A stretch of 64,000 nucleotides of DNA from Metaphire vulgaris (taxonomy: Eukaryota; Annelida; Clitellata; Crassiclitellata; Megascolecidae): positions 10,856,725 through 10,920,724 of the forward strand of contig CM030837.1 of the NCBI GenBank assembly GCA_018105865.1. The letters are read 5' to 3'. Shown here piece by piece: positions 1-11,512 of this stretch. Every line of letters begins with the position of its first letter. Within the stretch, counting starts at the first letter, position 1. The translations under genes and the position numbers were made by a program. The notes below the pieces were generated by a model. That model worked only from the letters and a program-made list of their open reading frames with translations, was not told the origin of the DNA and did no database searches.

Positions 1-785
1 TAAACAGTTATATCTCATCAAATAGAAAGACTGCAGCTGCTTCCTAGTGCTGCTTGGTATTTATATAGGACTGCGTAACCATAGCAACAATACATGCTAG
101 GCATGTAGTCTTGAAGACAGGTTTGGGCGCGTCTGGGCATGTCTGGACATGCCTAATTATACTAATTTTCAAAATCCATGTAGTTAAGTGAGCCAACAGT
201 GCATATTACATCTGTTATGGCGGTCACATAAGATTCTTGCCTAACCTGAATACCCATAACTCAGATAACTCTTGAAAACCACGATTTTAAAACTCTTATA
301 ATTTTAAAATTTAAAATCAGCTTTTTCTCAAAAAACTTACGTGATAGGAAAATTTCAAAATTATTCCTGTAATCAGCATGACAGAATCTACCTGGAACAC
401 CAGAAATTGCACAGGAAACAAAAACCTTGTTGACCAAATATATCAGGTAGGCCAATAAAGCCGGTACCACCATGTTACATTGTAAATATTTTCACAGTAA
501 CTGTGTCAAAATGCATGGAATTTGGTGTATCTCGGCATTATTATATCCTGAATGCAACCAGTTAAAGTTTTTATTTCCAATTCCAAAGTGCAGTGGTGCC
601 ACCTAGCAAAGGCCAGGCTGGGGTAGGATGCATTCATCAAAAATGTGAACTACTTTTGATTGCTAAAATTAGTAACTGGCACAGAAGTGTCAAATGCAGT
701 CTGTCATGCAATTTCACATGGCATTTTGTGCAACACACACACACATTCTGCACATTTATTCTAGTTGGCATTGTTATGTGTGTTT
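1..785. other. Non-coding stretch, no recognised gene
   Basis: AT-rich sequence without a convincing gene or repeat boundary. A short open stretch on the minus strand (261-473) has no family resemblance I recognise and no convincing acceptor. Probably intronic or flanking DNA of the minus-strand host gene. Confidence 0.5.
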
Positions 786-1500
786 TTTAGAATGTTCGTA
801 AGTTCACTAAATGCTGACTTGGCAATGCCAATTCTTTTTCTGATTTCTTCTTGCATCTTCCATCACTTGTGATTTGCACACCTAGGTATTTGAATTATTG
901 CACCTGCTGAATTTTGTGTTGTTGAACATATACTTTGCAGATGGGGTTTCTTTCGTTTTGGAAATTATCATTTTGACACGCTATGGTGACCGCAACCTGG
1001 CTGTTGCCGGCCCGGTTGTTTGGAACAGTCTGCCAGCAACATTGCCTTCCTATGATTCACTGTTCTCTTTTAGAAAACAACTGAAGACATTCTTGTTTGT
1101 TTGATCCGGTTCACAACTGACATTAGCGCATTTGCTGCTTTGCGAATATTTGCGCTATAGAAATGTTCGTATAATAATAATCATAATTTACTGTGTTTTT
1201 TGTAATTTATCTTTAATCCGAGCTTTCCCGCCTCTTCTACTATGTCAATCAGTCTTTGAAGTTTATCTTTGCTGTCGGCTATTAGTGCCATGTCATCGGC
1301 AAATCTTATGTTATTTATTGGTGTTTCTTCCTCTGACTGAAACTCCTTCTATATCTTTGATGTTTTCCATTATTTTTTCGGCATACAGATTGAAAAAGTT
1401 TGGAGAGAAGCCACATCCTTGTCTGGCTCCTTTTTTAATCTTCATCCATTTCCCTATTTTTCTGTTAACTCTTACTGATGCTTCTTGGCTCCAATAGAGC
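786..1500 (-). mobile_element. RTE-like LINE reverse transcriptase fragment, interrupted
   Basis: Translating the minus strand from about 1450 down gives a reverse transcriptase segment with GARQGCGFSPNFFNLYAE, then FADDMALIADSKDKLQ, which is the catalytic block with an F for Y substitution. The following part (YLG...DGRC and RIGIAKSAF-like residues) appears at about 960-790. The two halves are separated by the 3' end of a CR1-like element in the opposite orientation (about 975-1187). Reading frames shift between the halves. RTE elements normally encode one protein with an apurinic-type endonuclease plus reverse transcriptase; only part of the RT and post-RT region is left. Dead remnant. Confidence 0.7.
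975..1187 (+). mobile_element. CR1-like LINE 3' end inserted in RTE remnant
   Basis: Encodes the typical C-terminal block NLAVAGPVVWNSLPATLPS followed by a SFRKQLKTFLF-like end and a stop at about 1102. The short 3' UTR contains a GCGCATTTGCTGC stretch and closes in an ATAATAATAAT tail. The same 3' UTR is seen reverse-complemented at about 51925-52020, so the two belong to one family. It is 5'-truncated, as is usual for LINE insertions. Confidence 0.75.
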
Positions 1501-1519
1501 TCTTGGAATAGATGTAGTT

Positions 1520-2283
1520 CTTTTTCTTCTATGCCAACTAAAATAAATGTGCTTCAGGGTACCATCGTCTGCCCATCTACTGTCATCAGAGACCTCGGAG
1601 TCCTGTTCGACAACAAATTGACCATGAAGCAACATGTTGGACAGTTAGCCAAGAGCTGCTTCTATCACATACGATGTATCTGCCAGATTTGTCGAATCGC
1701 TGGCAAAGAAGTCGCCTCGCAACTGGTTTCTGCGCTTGTTCTGTCCAGACTAGACTACTGCAATTCCATTCTTGCCGGTCTTCCAAAGTCTACATTGGCT
1801 GACCTGCAGCGTGTACAAAATGCTGCTGCACGTCTGGTGCTGGACCTGAAACCTTGAGACCACGTTACTCCGGCGCTTCGTGAACTTCATTGGCTTCCAG
1901 TCCAGTCACGCATACAACACAAGCTATGCACGCTGATGTTCTGTGCACGGAATGGTCTTTGTCAGACCTATCTGACCGATCTGCTCCAGCCAACATCAAC
2001 CGCCAGCGGTAGACCAGGCTTACAATCAGCCTCTACCAGCCAATACCAGAAACCTCGTCTCCGGTCAGTCATGGGGCAACGAGCCTTCTTGTACGCTGGA
2101 CCCCAAGCCTGGAACACCCTTCCACCAGCACTACGGAACATAAAGATGCCCGTCGCTTTTTGCAAACATTTGAAGACGCATCTGTTTAATTGTGCTTATA
2201 ATTATTGACATTGTAATGCACTTGTTAACATTAATTGATTAGTCGCAATATAAATCGCTATCTACATATCTATCTATCTACAT
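1520..2283 (+). mobile_element. CR1/L2-like LINE, 3' part of ORF2 and tail
   Basis: The post-catalytic region of a LINE reverse transcriptase: SRLDYCNSILAGLPKS, QNAAARLVLDLKP, then RELHWLPVQSRIQHKL and HLKTHLFN. The frame is broken once, by TGA at 1855-1857. The related copy at 17124-17534 has CGA (Arg) there, so this is a C-to-T change at a CpG. The element ends with a (CTAT)n tail at about 2265-2283. It is 5'-truncated and carries no catalytic motif. A second RTE element begins directly after it. Confidence 0.8.
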
Positions 2284-2289
2284 CTACAT

Positions 2290-3228
2290 GGGAAGGGGGT
2301 GAGACAGGGATGCCCTCTCTCACCGTTGCTGTTCAATATCTACACAGAAGAACTCATAAGAGAAGTATTTGAGAACATAGAAGATGGAGTAGTGGTGGGT
2401 GGAAAAAGAATAAGGGACATAAGATTTGCTGATGACCAGGCAATTATGGCAAACACCAACCATGGATTGCAGAGGTTGATGGACTCTCTTAATGCAACAT
2501 CAAAGGATTACGGAATGAAAATCAATTTAAAGAAGACAAAGGCAATGAAAATCAGCAGACACGGTGGAGAAATGAAAATAATCATTGATGGAGTGGAAAT
2601 AGAACAGGTAGAAGAATTCTGCTATCTTGGAAGCCTCCTTGATGAAAACGCAAAGTGTCATAAAGAAATAAGGAGAAGAATTGCCATGGGGAAAGAAGCC
2701 TTTATGAACAGAAGAGAACTACTGAGAAGGAACTTTTATCAAAATCTGAAAAACGATTGGTCAAAACACTGATCTGGCCAGTGACACTCTATGGATCAGA
2801 AACTTGGACGCTCAGAAAAGAAGACATAAAGAGATTAGAGGCATTCGAAATGTAGATCTGGCGAAGAATGGAAAAAATTAGCTGGACGGAAAAAATAACA
2901 AATGAAGAAGTCTTGGAGAGGGTAGAAGAGAAGAAAAGCCTAATTAACACTATTCGTACAAGACAAAAGAAGTGGATAGGTCATGTACTGAGAGAAGAAT
3001 CAAGCCTACTAAGAGAAGTACTAGAAGGAAAGATGAATGGGAAAGCACAGAAAGGGCGACCAAGAACATCGATGCTGGAGTGGATGTTCGACACTACGGA
3101 AAAAAAGAAGTATTCAGCCCTGAAGATAAAAGCTCAAGATAGAGAGGAGTGGCGACGCTGGAGAGGAGTGGCGACGCTGGAGTATGGAACCTGTCTTTGG
3201 ACAGAGCACCTGAAGAAGAATCTACATT
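2290..3228 (+). mobile_element. RTE-like LINE, RT and C-terminal region
   Basis: Opens inside the RT domain with GVRQGCPLSPLLFNIYTEEL. The catalytic box reads FADDQAIMANT, followed by INLKKTKAMKIS, YLGSLLDENAKC and, after a frameshift near 2745, YGSETWTLRK. The C-terminal part has SWTEKITNEEVLERV, GHVLREESSLLRE and a GRPRTSM-like motif that marks the RTE/BovB-type end of the protein. There are stops near 2772 and 2853. The endonuclease and the first half of the RT are absent (5' truncation). Confidence 0.8.
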
Positions 3229-3672
3229 TACATTTACAAATCTTATGTGTGGCCAATACTGCTATATGGCTGCAAGACTTGGACAGTATCCAAAATTATG
3301 GGGGAAAACTCACGGCAACTGAAATGTTTTTTAGAAGGATGATGAGAATCAGCTGGAAAGACATGATGAATAACAACGAAGTGTCGGTCAAAGCAGGAAT
3401 ACGAAGGAGCTTGATGGCAACAATAACAACAAGACAGATGGAATTTTTTGGTCAAATAATGAGGAAAGATGGAATAGAGAAGTTTGTTACAACGGGAAAG
3501 ATTGAGGGAAATGGGATAGAGGAAAACAAAGGAGAAAATATCTGGACAGTTTATGCTATCTATAGGAAGGAAACTACGAAATAATTGATATCATTCACGC
3601 AACAGAATACAGAGGAAAATGGAGGTCCATGATTGCCGACACAGTCAACCTGCATGGCACCTAGAAGAAGAA
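3229..3672 (+). mobile_element. Second RTE-like LINE 3' fragment
   Basis: Begins immediately after the preceding RTE copy and stays in frame with it, so a single open frame (2868-3584) spans both. It shows FFRRMMRISWKDMMNNNEVS, TTRQMEFFGQIMRK and, in another frame after 3584, EYRGKWRSMIADTVNLHG, the usual RTE C-terminus. It ends in a short (GAA)n tail. The open frame across the boundary is accidental and not a gene. Confidence 0.7.
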
Positions 3673-4799
3673 GAATAATTTTGTGCAACAGTGGCTTGTC
3701 TTCAAGCCTGCATAATAATTCATGAAAACTATGATATTGGTTCCCGTCCAGATAGCATGTTGCCTCTCTGTCATACCTGCACTATCAATTTTCTGCAACA
3801 GGCATTCAAGACTGGTTCTACTCCATATCCTGTTCAGAAGTTGTTGCAAACCCAAAAATTCTCCTGATGCAAACCCTTTATTAGGAAATGATCACCTTTT
3901 GATATTTGACTTAGTAAAAACAACCAATATCTTTTAAACAGCTGGTTCTTTTTTGGGTGAATGCATAAAGCTAGTCTTACTAATTGGTAGGCTACTCCTT
4001 AAGAAAGTCTTCAACAGTAGGCAGCATATTCAAAGTTCAAACTAATTCTCTTTGGCAGACCAAAGATAGTACAATGTTCTGGTTTTTGTGCTAGCTTTTT
4101 ACACCTTTCAGCCATATTAGCAAAACGACTTACAGTGTATTGCCTAAAAATTAAAGAATGACACTACTTAGAAATATTTTAAACCTCAAATACATCTAAC
4201 ACAATAAATACCAATGTGCAGTATATTCATAACTTAACTGAAACTCGTATAGTGCACAGTGATATAACTTGTGGAACAAATTTAGCAACATTACAACCGT
4301 CAACATAGGCAAAAAGAACATCATATACCACTGACGTCACAAAAGCTCTGGTAGGTGGCAGAAGATATTAAGTCTCAAAGGTCATATTTTACATATAAGT
4401 TTTAGAGTGCCATACACAACTTTTGATAACTAGTGCTTTTGGGAATTGAAGAAAAACTTTTGTTCCCTCCACCCTAATATACACCCCAAGCTATGTTACC
4501 TCTTTTTTGCGTGTGCAAGGAAAAGTATAGTGTCTGAGCGGCACCTTTTCAAGCTTGAGCACCTGAATTTTTTTCACATATGTCACCCAAGACAACAACG
4601 ATATCAGTGTTATTTTAAACTCAAAAATCACTGCGCAGCGGTTGGAAACTGCTGCATGGCGTTTTCTTGTCATGTGCGCAGCTGCGCAGCTTAGAGGGAA
4701 CATTGACCCCAAGCCCTGGAATTAGCCATATTTGGGATGTGATAATATGCCCCAGGCACTGAATGTGTTAAGTAGCATGATCATGCTTTCTGTACTTAC
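3673..4799. other. Intron sequence, no recognised gene
   Basis: No coding region or complete repeat recognised. On the minus strand the motif at 4768-4771 and below (TTAA followed by CACATTCAGTGCC) resembles one end of the TTAA-flanked MITEs found elsewhere in the window, but I could not find a partner end. Lies downstream of the most 3' exon candidate of the host gene. Confidence 0.4.
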
Positions 4800-4906
4800 G
4801 TGGCATTTGCTATAAAATCATGAAACAGTTTATCATTCACAAAATTGCTATCATCTTCAGGATATGGCAAGCACAATTCCATCTGTCCATTCACATCTTC
4901 GGTCTC
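4800..4906 (-). CDS. Putative host-gene internal exon (sixth in window order)
   Basis: A 107-bp open segment on the minus strand. It is preceded by a pyrimidine-containing acceptor ending TTAAACAG and followed by a strong donor GTAAGTAC. The translation starts ETEDVNGQMELCLPYPEDDS and ends FHDFIANA plus two bases of the next codon. It is acidic, Leu/Phe-containing and not low complexity, and it does not resemble any transposon protein. The exon starts in phase 0, which matches the phase-0 end of the exon at 20160-20303. I do not recognise the protein family. Missing evidence: transcripts and homologues. The good splice signals make this one of the firmer exons of the set. Confidence 0.6.
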
Positions 4907-6699
4907 CTGTTTAATTCAAAGCATTGGAATATCTATTAATAACAATCATTATATTTTCAATAAATAGCCTGATTAGCAGACAGAAAACCTTTTATATTGA
5001 CATCCCCAGTTTTCTTAGATAAGAAACCAGCTAACTTCGACCAATTGCACGCTTCAATGAGATAGTAAGGTCATCAGGTGACGTCTTCTTCTTTGCATGC
5101 CCACTAGTGAAGCACTGCTCTTTCCAGAGTCTGATGCCATAATTCTCTGTCCTGCGCCCGCTTCTGCACTGTGGCAAGGCCAATGTTGTGTAGGGCTAGG
5201 TCTTTCTCGATTGTTCTTGTCCATGTTGGGCATACCCACCGGCCTTTCCAGGTATTTGACAGCCCATGAATGATGGCATCTAGGGCTCGGGCATGGTCCT
5301 GCCCTGGGTTGGCTCTAGCGACATGTCCAAAGTACTGCTGTCTCCTGCTGCAGATCCTGTTTGAGTTTGGACTCTCTCCTGTCCTCCAGAATACCTCAGT
5401 ATTTGTGGTATGCATTGTATACAAAGAGACACAGGATTCAATGCAAGCACCACTGGTGGCATGCGTAAAATTTCCTGCCGAGTGTTGATGTCATCGCCCA
5501 CGTCTCTGCCCATATAATAGCACTGGCAGGGTGCAAGAGGTGTGGATGCATATCTTGGTACGAAGTTTAATGCTAGAGTGCCAAAAATGTCAAGTTCAGC
5601 CCTGCAAAGCAGCTCAGGGCAATACCAATTCTCATGGTGACTTCGGGAGCACAGTTGCCTTCATCGTTAATTAGCGAGCCCAGGCAGGTGAAGGATTTGA
5701 TAACCTCAGCTGGATTCCCTGCCATCATCACTGCTGTTGGTATGTCAGATGATGGGATATCCGTCTGGATCTTGGTCTTATTCCAGTTGATTTCCAGATC
5801 AAATTGGCATCCTTCCCTGTCCAGGATTTTCAGGCAGAGGACTAGATCTCCAGGATCTCGGCAAGCAATGTGATGTCATCTGCATAATCCAAATCAGTAT
5901 ATGATTCCTCACCCAGCGAGGCTCCAGCAAACCCATAATGCACTGTTCTTTCCATGATGTAATCCATGGGAATTAGGAATAAATCGGGGGTGATTTTGCA
6001 GCCTTGCCTGACTCCAGAATTGATGAGGAACTAGTCAGACATCATCCCATCTGTTCTTACTGCACTCAGTGTGCCCATACACAGCTCCCTCACCACAGTT
6101 ATGATCATGGGAGGATGCCAATAGAATGCATCAGTGCCCACAGTGACTTGCGGTCCAAAGAGTCGAATGCCGCTCTAAGATCGACAAATGCAGTCCATAA
6201 TGGTTGCCAGTATTCCCTCCTTGTCTGGGACACCAAGTTGAGTGTTAACCTCCTTAGTGGTTTGAGCATACGCTATCCGTCCAAGGAATTTGATGCTAAA
6301 AGGGTTATGGACGTACGGTATGCGTTCGCATCTACAGGCATTTGGGGCGGCTGAGACCACCCATTTAATTGCTTCTGTGACATGACCACACAAAAGCAGT
6401 ACTTTGCTTCATTGTTCTCTAGCAAGCGAGGTATGCAAGTGGACGCTCTGGCCCCTATTGAATTTCGCCTCCTTGTGCCTGAAGTCATTCTTTAATCTTG
6501 CCCATGACGATGTAGGCGAGGCGAAGATTTTACCGGGCAGTGACAGAAGGGTAATGCCCCTGTAGTTCTTGCACTCCCTGGAAATGGCTTTGCCTTTATA
6601 AAACGACATGATGATGCCTCTTTTCCAGTCATCTGGCATTTTGCCACTCATCCATGCCTCTCTGAATATCTTTGTCAGCCAGATAGTATATGCTTTGCC

Positions 6700-7667
6700 C
6701 AGTGTTGTATTTTTAATTAGTTAATTAAGCTTAATTAGCTAATTAATTAGAATATGTGCTAATTCTAATTAATTAGAAAAACTGTTTAAGTAATTATAAT
6801 TATAATTAATTAGATTTTTAAAGCTAATTCTAATTAATTAGAAAAACTGTTTAAGTAATTATAATTATAATTAATTAGATTTTTAAAGATAATTCTAATT
6901 AATTAGAAATCATTCTAATTAAATCAAAATATATTTTATAATCTTAATAATCTAACTTTTTGGGAATAAAGTACTTGCTTACATACTTAGATCGTCATCC
7001 TAAAAAAAGATTTTCTTCTCTGTCAAATTTTCAATGATAATATCAACGACCTGATAATATCTCTTTGTAAATTGTTGGCTGATCATGGCGAATTTTTGAA
7101 AGAAATACCTGACAATCTGGACAATTTTTTACGGACTTTACAGTCAATCAAATAGACAATAAAACGCACATTTCTGGGTCATGCAAGACATGAAAGAAGA
7201 CGATAACTGGCGATTGGAAACCAATAAGGGTGACGTAGAATTTTATAAGTCATGCTAAGCTAAGTACACCTTACAAGTACAAAACTTTTGATGCAGAAAA
7301 GACAAAGAAAAGGAAGGAGTTGCTTGTCATTGCCATGCAAGTGCAACAGAGACAAGTTGATTAACATTGCCATCTGACTGTTAAGAATAATGCTTATAAC
7401 TCAACTGCATTATTTGTCATTTGAAGCTGAAACTGTTTATAACTTGACTCCATTAATTGTCATTATGTCATTTGACAATTCGTGACCATGGTCATTCCTG
7501 ATCTAATTAAGCTTCTAATTAACTTAATTAGATCAAAATTTACTAATTCTAATTAATTAGATATTTTATGTACCAAATTCTAATTCTAATTCTAATTAAT
7601 TAGCTGAAAGGACTAGCTAATTCTAATTCTAATTAATTAGCAAAAGCGCCAATTAAAAACAACACTG
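6700..7667. mobile_element. hAT-type non-autonomous element (MITE), 968 bp
   Basis: Terminal inverted repeats start CAGTGTTGTATTTTTAATT at the left and end AATTAAAAACAACACTG at the right. An 8-bp direct duplication gctttgcc flanks it at 6692-6699 and 7668-7675. An 8-bp TSD with CAG...CTG ends is diagnostic of the hAT superfamily. The interior is very AT-rich and rich in iterations of CTAATTAATTAG. No transposase ORF is present. Inserted into the minus-strand LINE. Confidence 0.92.
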
Positions 7668-7852
7668 GCTTTGCCCCTCCCTGAATTAATTCTACTGTGA
7701 TGTTACAGATGCCTGGCGCTTTCCTTTTCTTTGCTCGTTGAATAGCTGTCTCAACATCATCTTCCGTGGGTGAATCAATATTGATGGTCGGATACGGTTC
7801 TGCTGTTGGTGCATCTAGCGGGGCAGAGTGTGTGGGTGGAAGTCTATTAAGT

Positions 7853-8127
7853 CAGTCAAAAGTCAAAGTCCTTCCCGAACCTCACGGGCTCATAGGGCGG
7901 CTCTGATCTCCGTTACTATAGCCTCAGCCAGGCGTGCAATACCACGGATACGGGGCTAGTGTATCGTGCAGCGTATCTGTTTGACTTATCACAGGGATTT
8001 TTACCGCTACTCCTCATTTTACCACCATGAAAAAGGCTGAATCGACCTTTATGGCTCGTGTGGGACTCGAATCCGTGACCTCCTGCTCCATCACCAAACG
8101 TTGTTACTACTCTGCTAACTTCCTGCC
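7853..8127 (-). mobile_element. tRNA-derived SINE
   Basis: A 275-bp unit flanked by a 9-bp duplication ctattaagt (7844-7852 and 8128-8136). On the minus strand it starts with a tRNA-like head. A box-A-like TAGCAGAGTAGT lies at 8117-8106 and a box-B-like GGATTCGAGTCC at 8074-8063, about 43 bases apart, as expected for an internal RNA polymerase III promoter. The tRNA-like part ends CACACGAGCC and is followed by a ~200-bp unrelated body. It sits in the linker of the 5060-8838 LINE. It is not a functional tRNA gene: the stem pairing is poor and it carries a long tail. Confidence 0.8.
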
Positions 8128-9034
8128 CTATTAAGTAGACCCTCATAATATTCCTTCCACCAATTGAACTTCTGCTCCTTCCCACTGAGCATATGACTGT
8201 CACCATCAGCAATAGGACATGACGTGTGAGGGATAGCAGAGTGCAGTTTGCGTATGTTGGCAAAGGCGTCCTTGAGTTGGCCAGTCAGCAGGTCCTCTTC
8301 AGCTTCTGGTGCTTTCTCGTCTGCCCAGCGTGTGCTTGTCCTGTCGTATGCTGGCCCTGCATTGCTTCTGTAGGGCTTTGTACTCCTCCACTGCATTTTG
8401 TAGTCTAGCCTTCTGCTTCTGTTGAATCAGTTCCCAAGTAGTGTCGCTGATCCATTCCTTCTTGGGGCCAACCTCTAGTCCCAGATGGACTCTTGCTGTC
8501 TCATTGACTGCCTCCTTGAATGTTGTCCAATCATGCTCTGCTGTCTTGTCTAGTCTAATACTTATGTCCGCTGTGCATTCTTGTGCTATGGTTGGGTCCC
8601 TAAGCTTTCTGATGTAGTGAGGGTTGGATTTGGTATGCGAATGCAGATGGCCAAGCTTGAGGGTGATTGTCGTTACTACTGGCCTGTGGTCATGGTCCAT
8701 TTCAAGGCTCCAGTACACCCGGCAGTTTTGCAGCATCTTCCATTTGGTGTTCACTATGACACGATCCAGCTCCTTGGAGGTTACTCTAACATTAGAAAAC
8801 CAAGACAGTCGATGGATGTCCTTGTGCTAGAACCATGATCCTCCTATTCTGAGGCCAGTTGTAACATCATAAAATTATTATTTGCATAAAGAAAATTAAG
8901 AAAGGCCAATTAAATGTGAGATCCTTCAAAACAGTTCTTCTCTAAAATTTCAGCGATTTTGGCCCACAATAATATGTACCCGGTAATCATAATTAATTAG
9001 AGATAAACCAGAATCTGATCAAACTCAAGTTAAT

Positions 9035-10340
9035 AAAATTTCAGAATCTTTCGTTTTGTCCAAATTACTTGAACGCATTGTAAACAGACAGCTTAATACT
9101 TGACGCAAAATGGTTACTGCCAGAAGAACAATCGGCATATCGTCAAGGTCACTCAACCGAGACGCTGATTCTAAGAGTGTTCAACGACTTAGTAGATGCA
9201 GTGGCAAACGGTCGGCTTGCATTATTGTGTCTGCTTGATCTTTCATCAGCTTTTGATTCCGAATCATGGCATCTTGATCAACAGGCTCAAGATTATTCGA
9301 GTCGGCGACATGGCGCTATCCTGGATTTCTGACTACCTTTTAGACAGGACTCAGACTGTTTCCTGGAATGCTCGACTTCAAGAATGGGGTACCACAGGGA
9401 TTTTAGTGTATGTCTGACCTAGGTCGAATAGTGCGAATGGATGAACGCCGGATATCCAGATGTCGTGCTCACCAACAGATAAAGAACAGTTGGAGTTGAG
9501 AATAACCACTGTACCACTGTGATGGATCAGTGGATGGCCTCAAACAGGTTGGCGTTGAACCCAGGGAAAACTGAAATACTCTGGTTCAGCTCACCGAGAA
9601 GGACTCATCTATTAAGCCAAACCCCACTCTCTCCATTGCAGGCGCGATGGTAGCACCGACAACTCAATTGCGGCTACTTGGAGTCATCTTGGATCAGAAA
9701 CTCACCCTGGAGAGTGCATAATATAACAAGAGTATGCTATTTTCACCTACGGAAAATCAAACAGATCAGACGCTATCTGCCGACAGACTGATCCTATTGG
9801 TGCTTACATTAATTCTGACACGAATCGATTCAATAGCGTCCTATATGGACTGCCAGAAAATCGACTGCGAGGTCTACAGTCAATTTGAACACATCTGTGA
9901 GACTAATTTTTGTCTGCGATCATATCTCTCTTTAAGAGATAAAAGTCTTACGAGTTCCTGAACGCATAATATACAAGAGATGTTGATAACGTTCAGAGCT
10001 ATAAATGATCAAACCTGTCCTGATTATCACTGATTCGAAGACACACTACGCCGGCCAGTAACCGACAGCTTCGCTCCAGTAACAAGGTCTCCTAATCATC
10101 CCACCACCTTGCAAACAACGATTCTAGGTGAAAGATCAGTCACCAGAGGAACCCACTTCTGTGGAATTCCTCCCCGGACTTCGTCACTAATTCAAATCTA
10201 TCGATCAGTTCAAGAAAATCTCAAGACACACTTGTTTTAGTACGTCATGATGGCTAACTCTTTATTGTAAAGCACTCTTGATTTCAATGCCTTGTTATAG
10301 GCTCTATAAATTATCAGATAATAATAATAATAATAAACCA
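9035..10340 (+). mobile_element. Decayed CR1-like LINE (family of 24640-26260)
   Basis: Out-of-frame blocks line up with the better copy at 24.6-26.2 kb: a KLLERIV-like start at about 9060, the Tyr-Arg-Gln-Gly-His-Ser region at 9135, DYLLDRTQTVSWNARLQEWG at 9330-9390, NRLALNPGKTEILWFSSPRR-like codons at 9545-9600 and an RLLGVILDQKLTLE-like block near 9670-9710. The 3' end shares the pattern TTGTAAAGCAC...CTATAAATTATCA and closes in (AATAAT)n at 10318-10336. Many stops and indels; much older than the 24.6-kb copy. Confidence 0.7.
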
Positions 10341-10489
10341 ATATTTCGATAATTGGGCAGCCAATTATTGACCCTGAACAATCATCGGTCAATTACCGAA
10401 TATTGATTTGTTGAAGTAATATGCTCATTACTGATTTTAGTGTATCGTCAAATGAATTGGATAAATGCTATTACAACATTCCATCTGTA

Positions 10490-10972
10490 GTTCAACTGTG
10501 CAAGAATTGAACAAAGGCTAAACTTCTTTCTTTCCTTCCTTCTTTCCCTATTGGGTTGGACGATGGGTGTGAATGTGTTCCTTCCACTTCTGTCTGTCTC
10601 TTGCTGCTCTGGTCAATTGGATGTTCATTTGCATTTCTTCTGCATCCTCTTTTAAGTCTTCTATCCATGTTTTTCTTGGTCTTCCTTTTCTCCTTTCCCT
10701 TCAACATAGTTGTATAATGCTTTCTTTAGTATTCTTTCTTCCTTCGTTCTTTCAACATGACCAAACCATTTCAGTCTTCATTTCTGTATTGATTCAATTA
10801 TCGTTTCTTTTTTCTGTCTTTTCTCTGATCATCTCATTTCTTATTCTTTGTCTTCTGCTGACTCCTGCTATTCCTCTTAACCAGTTCATTTCTGCAGTCA
10901 TTAATCTTCTTTCGTCTTTCTTCTTTATGGTCCAGCATTCAGACCCATATAATAGTATTGGTTTGATCAGTG
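10490..10972 (-). mobile_element. RTE-like LINE C-terminal fragment
   Basis: The minus strand encodes KPILLYGSECWTIKKKDERR, MTAEMNWLRGIAGVSRRQRI and a Lys/Arg-rich end (KEKRKTKKNMDR), the post-RT part of RTE proteins. The frame shifts near 10710. It abuts the AT dinucleotide array at 10971-11031. Confidence 0.65.
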
Positions 10973-10982
10973 TATTATATAT

Positions 10983-11031
<49 letters not shown>
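10971..11031. repeat. (AT)n microsatellite
   Basis: About 60 bp of alternating TA with one slip near 10992, at the junction of two oppositely oriented RTE fragments. Cruciform-prone. Confidence 0.95.
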
Positions 11032-11033
<2 letters not shown>

Positions 11034-11345
11034 AAAAGCAGATCATCTACAAACATTAACCAATGAAATAAGCAAGGCTGGAGAAGAAGTGGGGCTAAAA
11101 ATAAATACACAGAAAACTAAAGCAATGGTCACGGGGAATAAGAAGGGAAAAGTTAATATAAACTAAAGGAGGAAATAATAGAACAAGTACCAAAATTCTT
11201 ATACCTAGGATCAGTACTGACAGAAGATGGACTAAGCAAAGAAGACATAATAAGGAGAATTGGACTAACAAGTGCAGCATTTGGAAAGCTTCAGAATATA
11301 TGGAAAGACAAACAAATATCATTGAAAACAAAAAAGGCTAAACAG
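11032..11345 (+). mobile_element. RTE-like LINE RT fragment
   Basis: Encodes GEEVGLKINTQKTKAMVTG, then EQVPKFLYLGSVLTEDG and IWKDKQISLKTKKA. These are the YLGS and KT blocks downstream of the RT catalytic site. Truncated at both ends; a stop interrupts near 11164. Confidence 0.7.
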
Positions 11346-11429
11346 CAGTCTAAAAATAAACTAGAAATATACCCAAAGCATAGATAGAAAATGTCCATTA
11401 CAGAAAACCAAAAGTGGAGGCTAGTATTA

Positions 11430-11512
11430 CCGTATTATCTCGGGTATAATACGCTTCTTTTCTTGAAAAAAATGCTAAAGTCTGGGTGCGTATTATGCAT
11501 AGGAATACATTT
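11430..11512 (+). mobile_element. Left terminal repeat of a pogo-type element
   Basis: TA (11428-11429) is followed by CCGTATTATCTCGGGTATAA and, about 60 bp in, a second partial copy GGTGCGTATTATGCA. The inverse of this double motif ends at 20042 and again at 62043. A TA target and a position beside a pogo transposase suggest it is the 3' terminus of that element. Confidence 0.6.

Larger units (their letters stand above)
5060..8838 (-). mobile_element. I/RTE-like LINE, nearly complete RT, with two later insertions
   Basis: Read on the minus strand from about 8838: the end of the endonuclease, a linker (DWTTFKEAVNETARVHLGLE, KEWISDTTWELIQQKQ), WWKEYYEGLLNR, then the RT. RT pieces include KRKAPGICNITVELI, PDDWKRGIIMSFYKGKA, CKNYRGITLLSLPGK, GVRQGCKITPDLFLIPMDY and the intact catalytic box YADDITLLAE. 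The C-terminal part has FGHVARANPG and RTIEKDLALHNIGL before a stop near 5105. Several frameshifts and stops kill it. Two elements interrupt it: a SINE at 7853-8127 (between LLNR and LPPTHSAP) and a hAT MITE at 6700-7667. Removing both restores continuity of the alignment, so the LINE is the oldest layer. Confidence 0.8.

Noticed and set aside
350..465. Plus-strand exon-like stretch (AG...GT around 379-450)
   Set aside because: Single short candidate on the opposite strand to the host gene, with no partner exon and no family match.
261..473. Open stretch on the minus strand, possible exon
   Set aside because: A donor-like GTAGATTC is present, but there is no convincing acceptor, and the hydrophobic peptide matches nothing.
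2868..3584. 238-codon ORF as a gene
   Set aside because: It is two adjacent RTE fragments that happen to be in one frame.
4768..4790. TTAACACATTCAGTGCC as a piggyBac-like element end
   Set aside because: No inverted partner with TTAA found upstream; listed only as a possibility.
8055..8127. tRNA gene candidate on the minus strand
   Set aside because: A- and B-box-like motifs exist, but a TSD-flanked 275-bp body and poor stem pairing show a tRNA-derived SINE.
5060..8838. CRISPR-like array from AATTAATTAG iterations (6720-7640)
   Set aside because: AT-rich irregular repeats inside a hAT MITE in eukaryotic DNA; no spacer structure.
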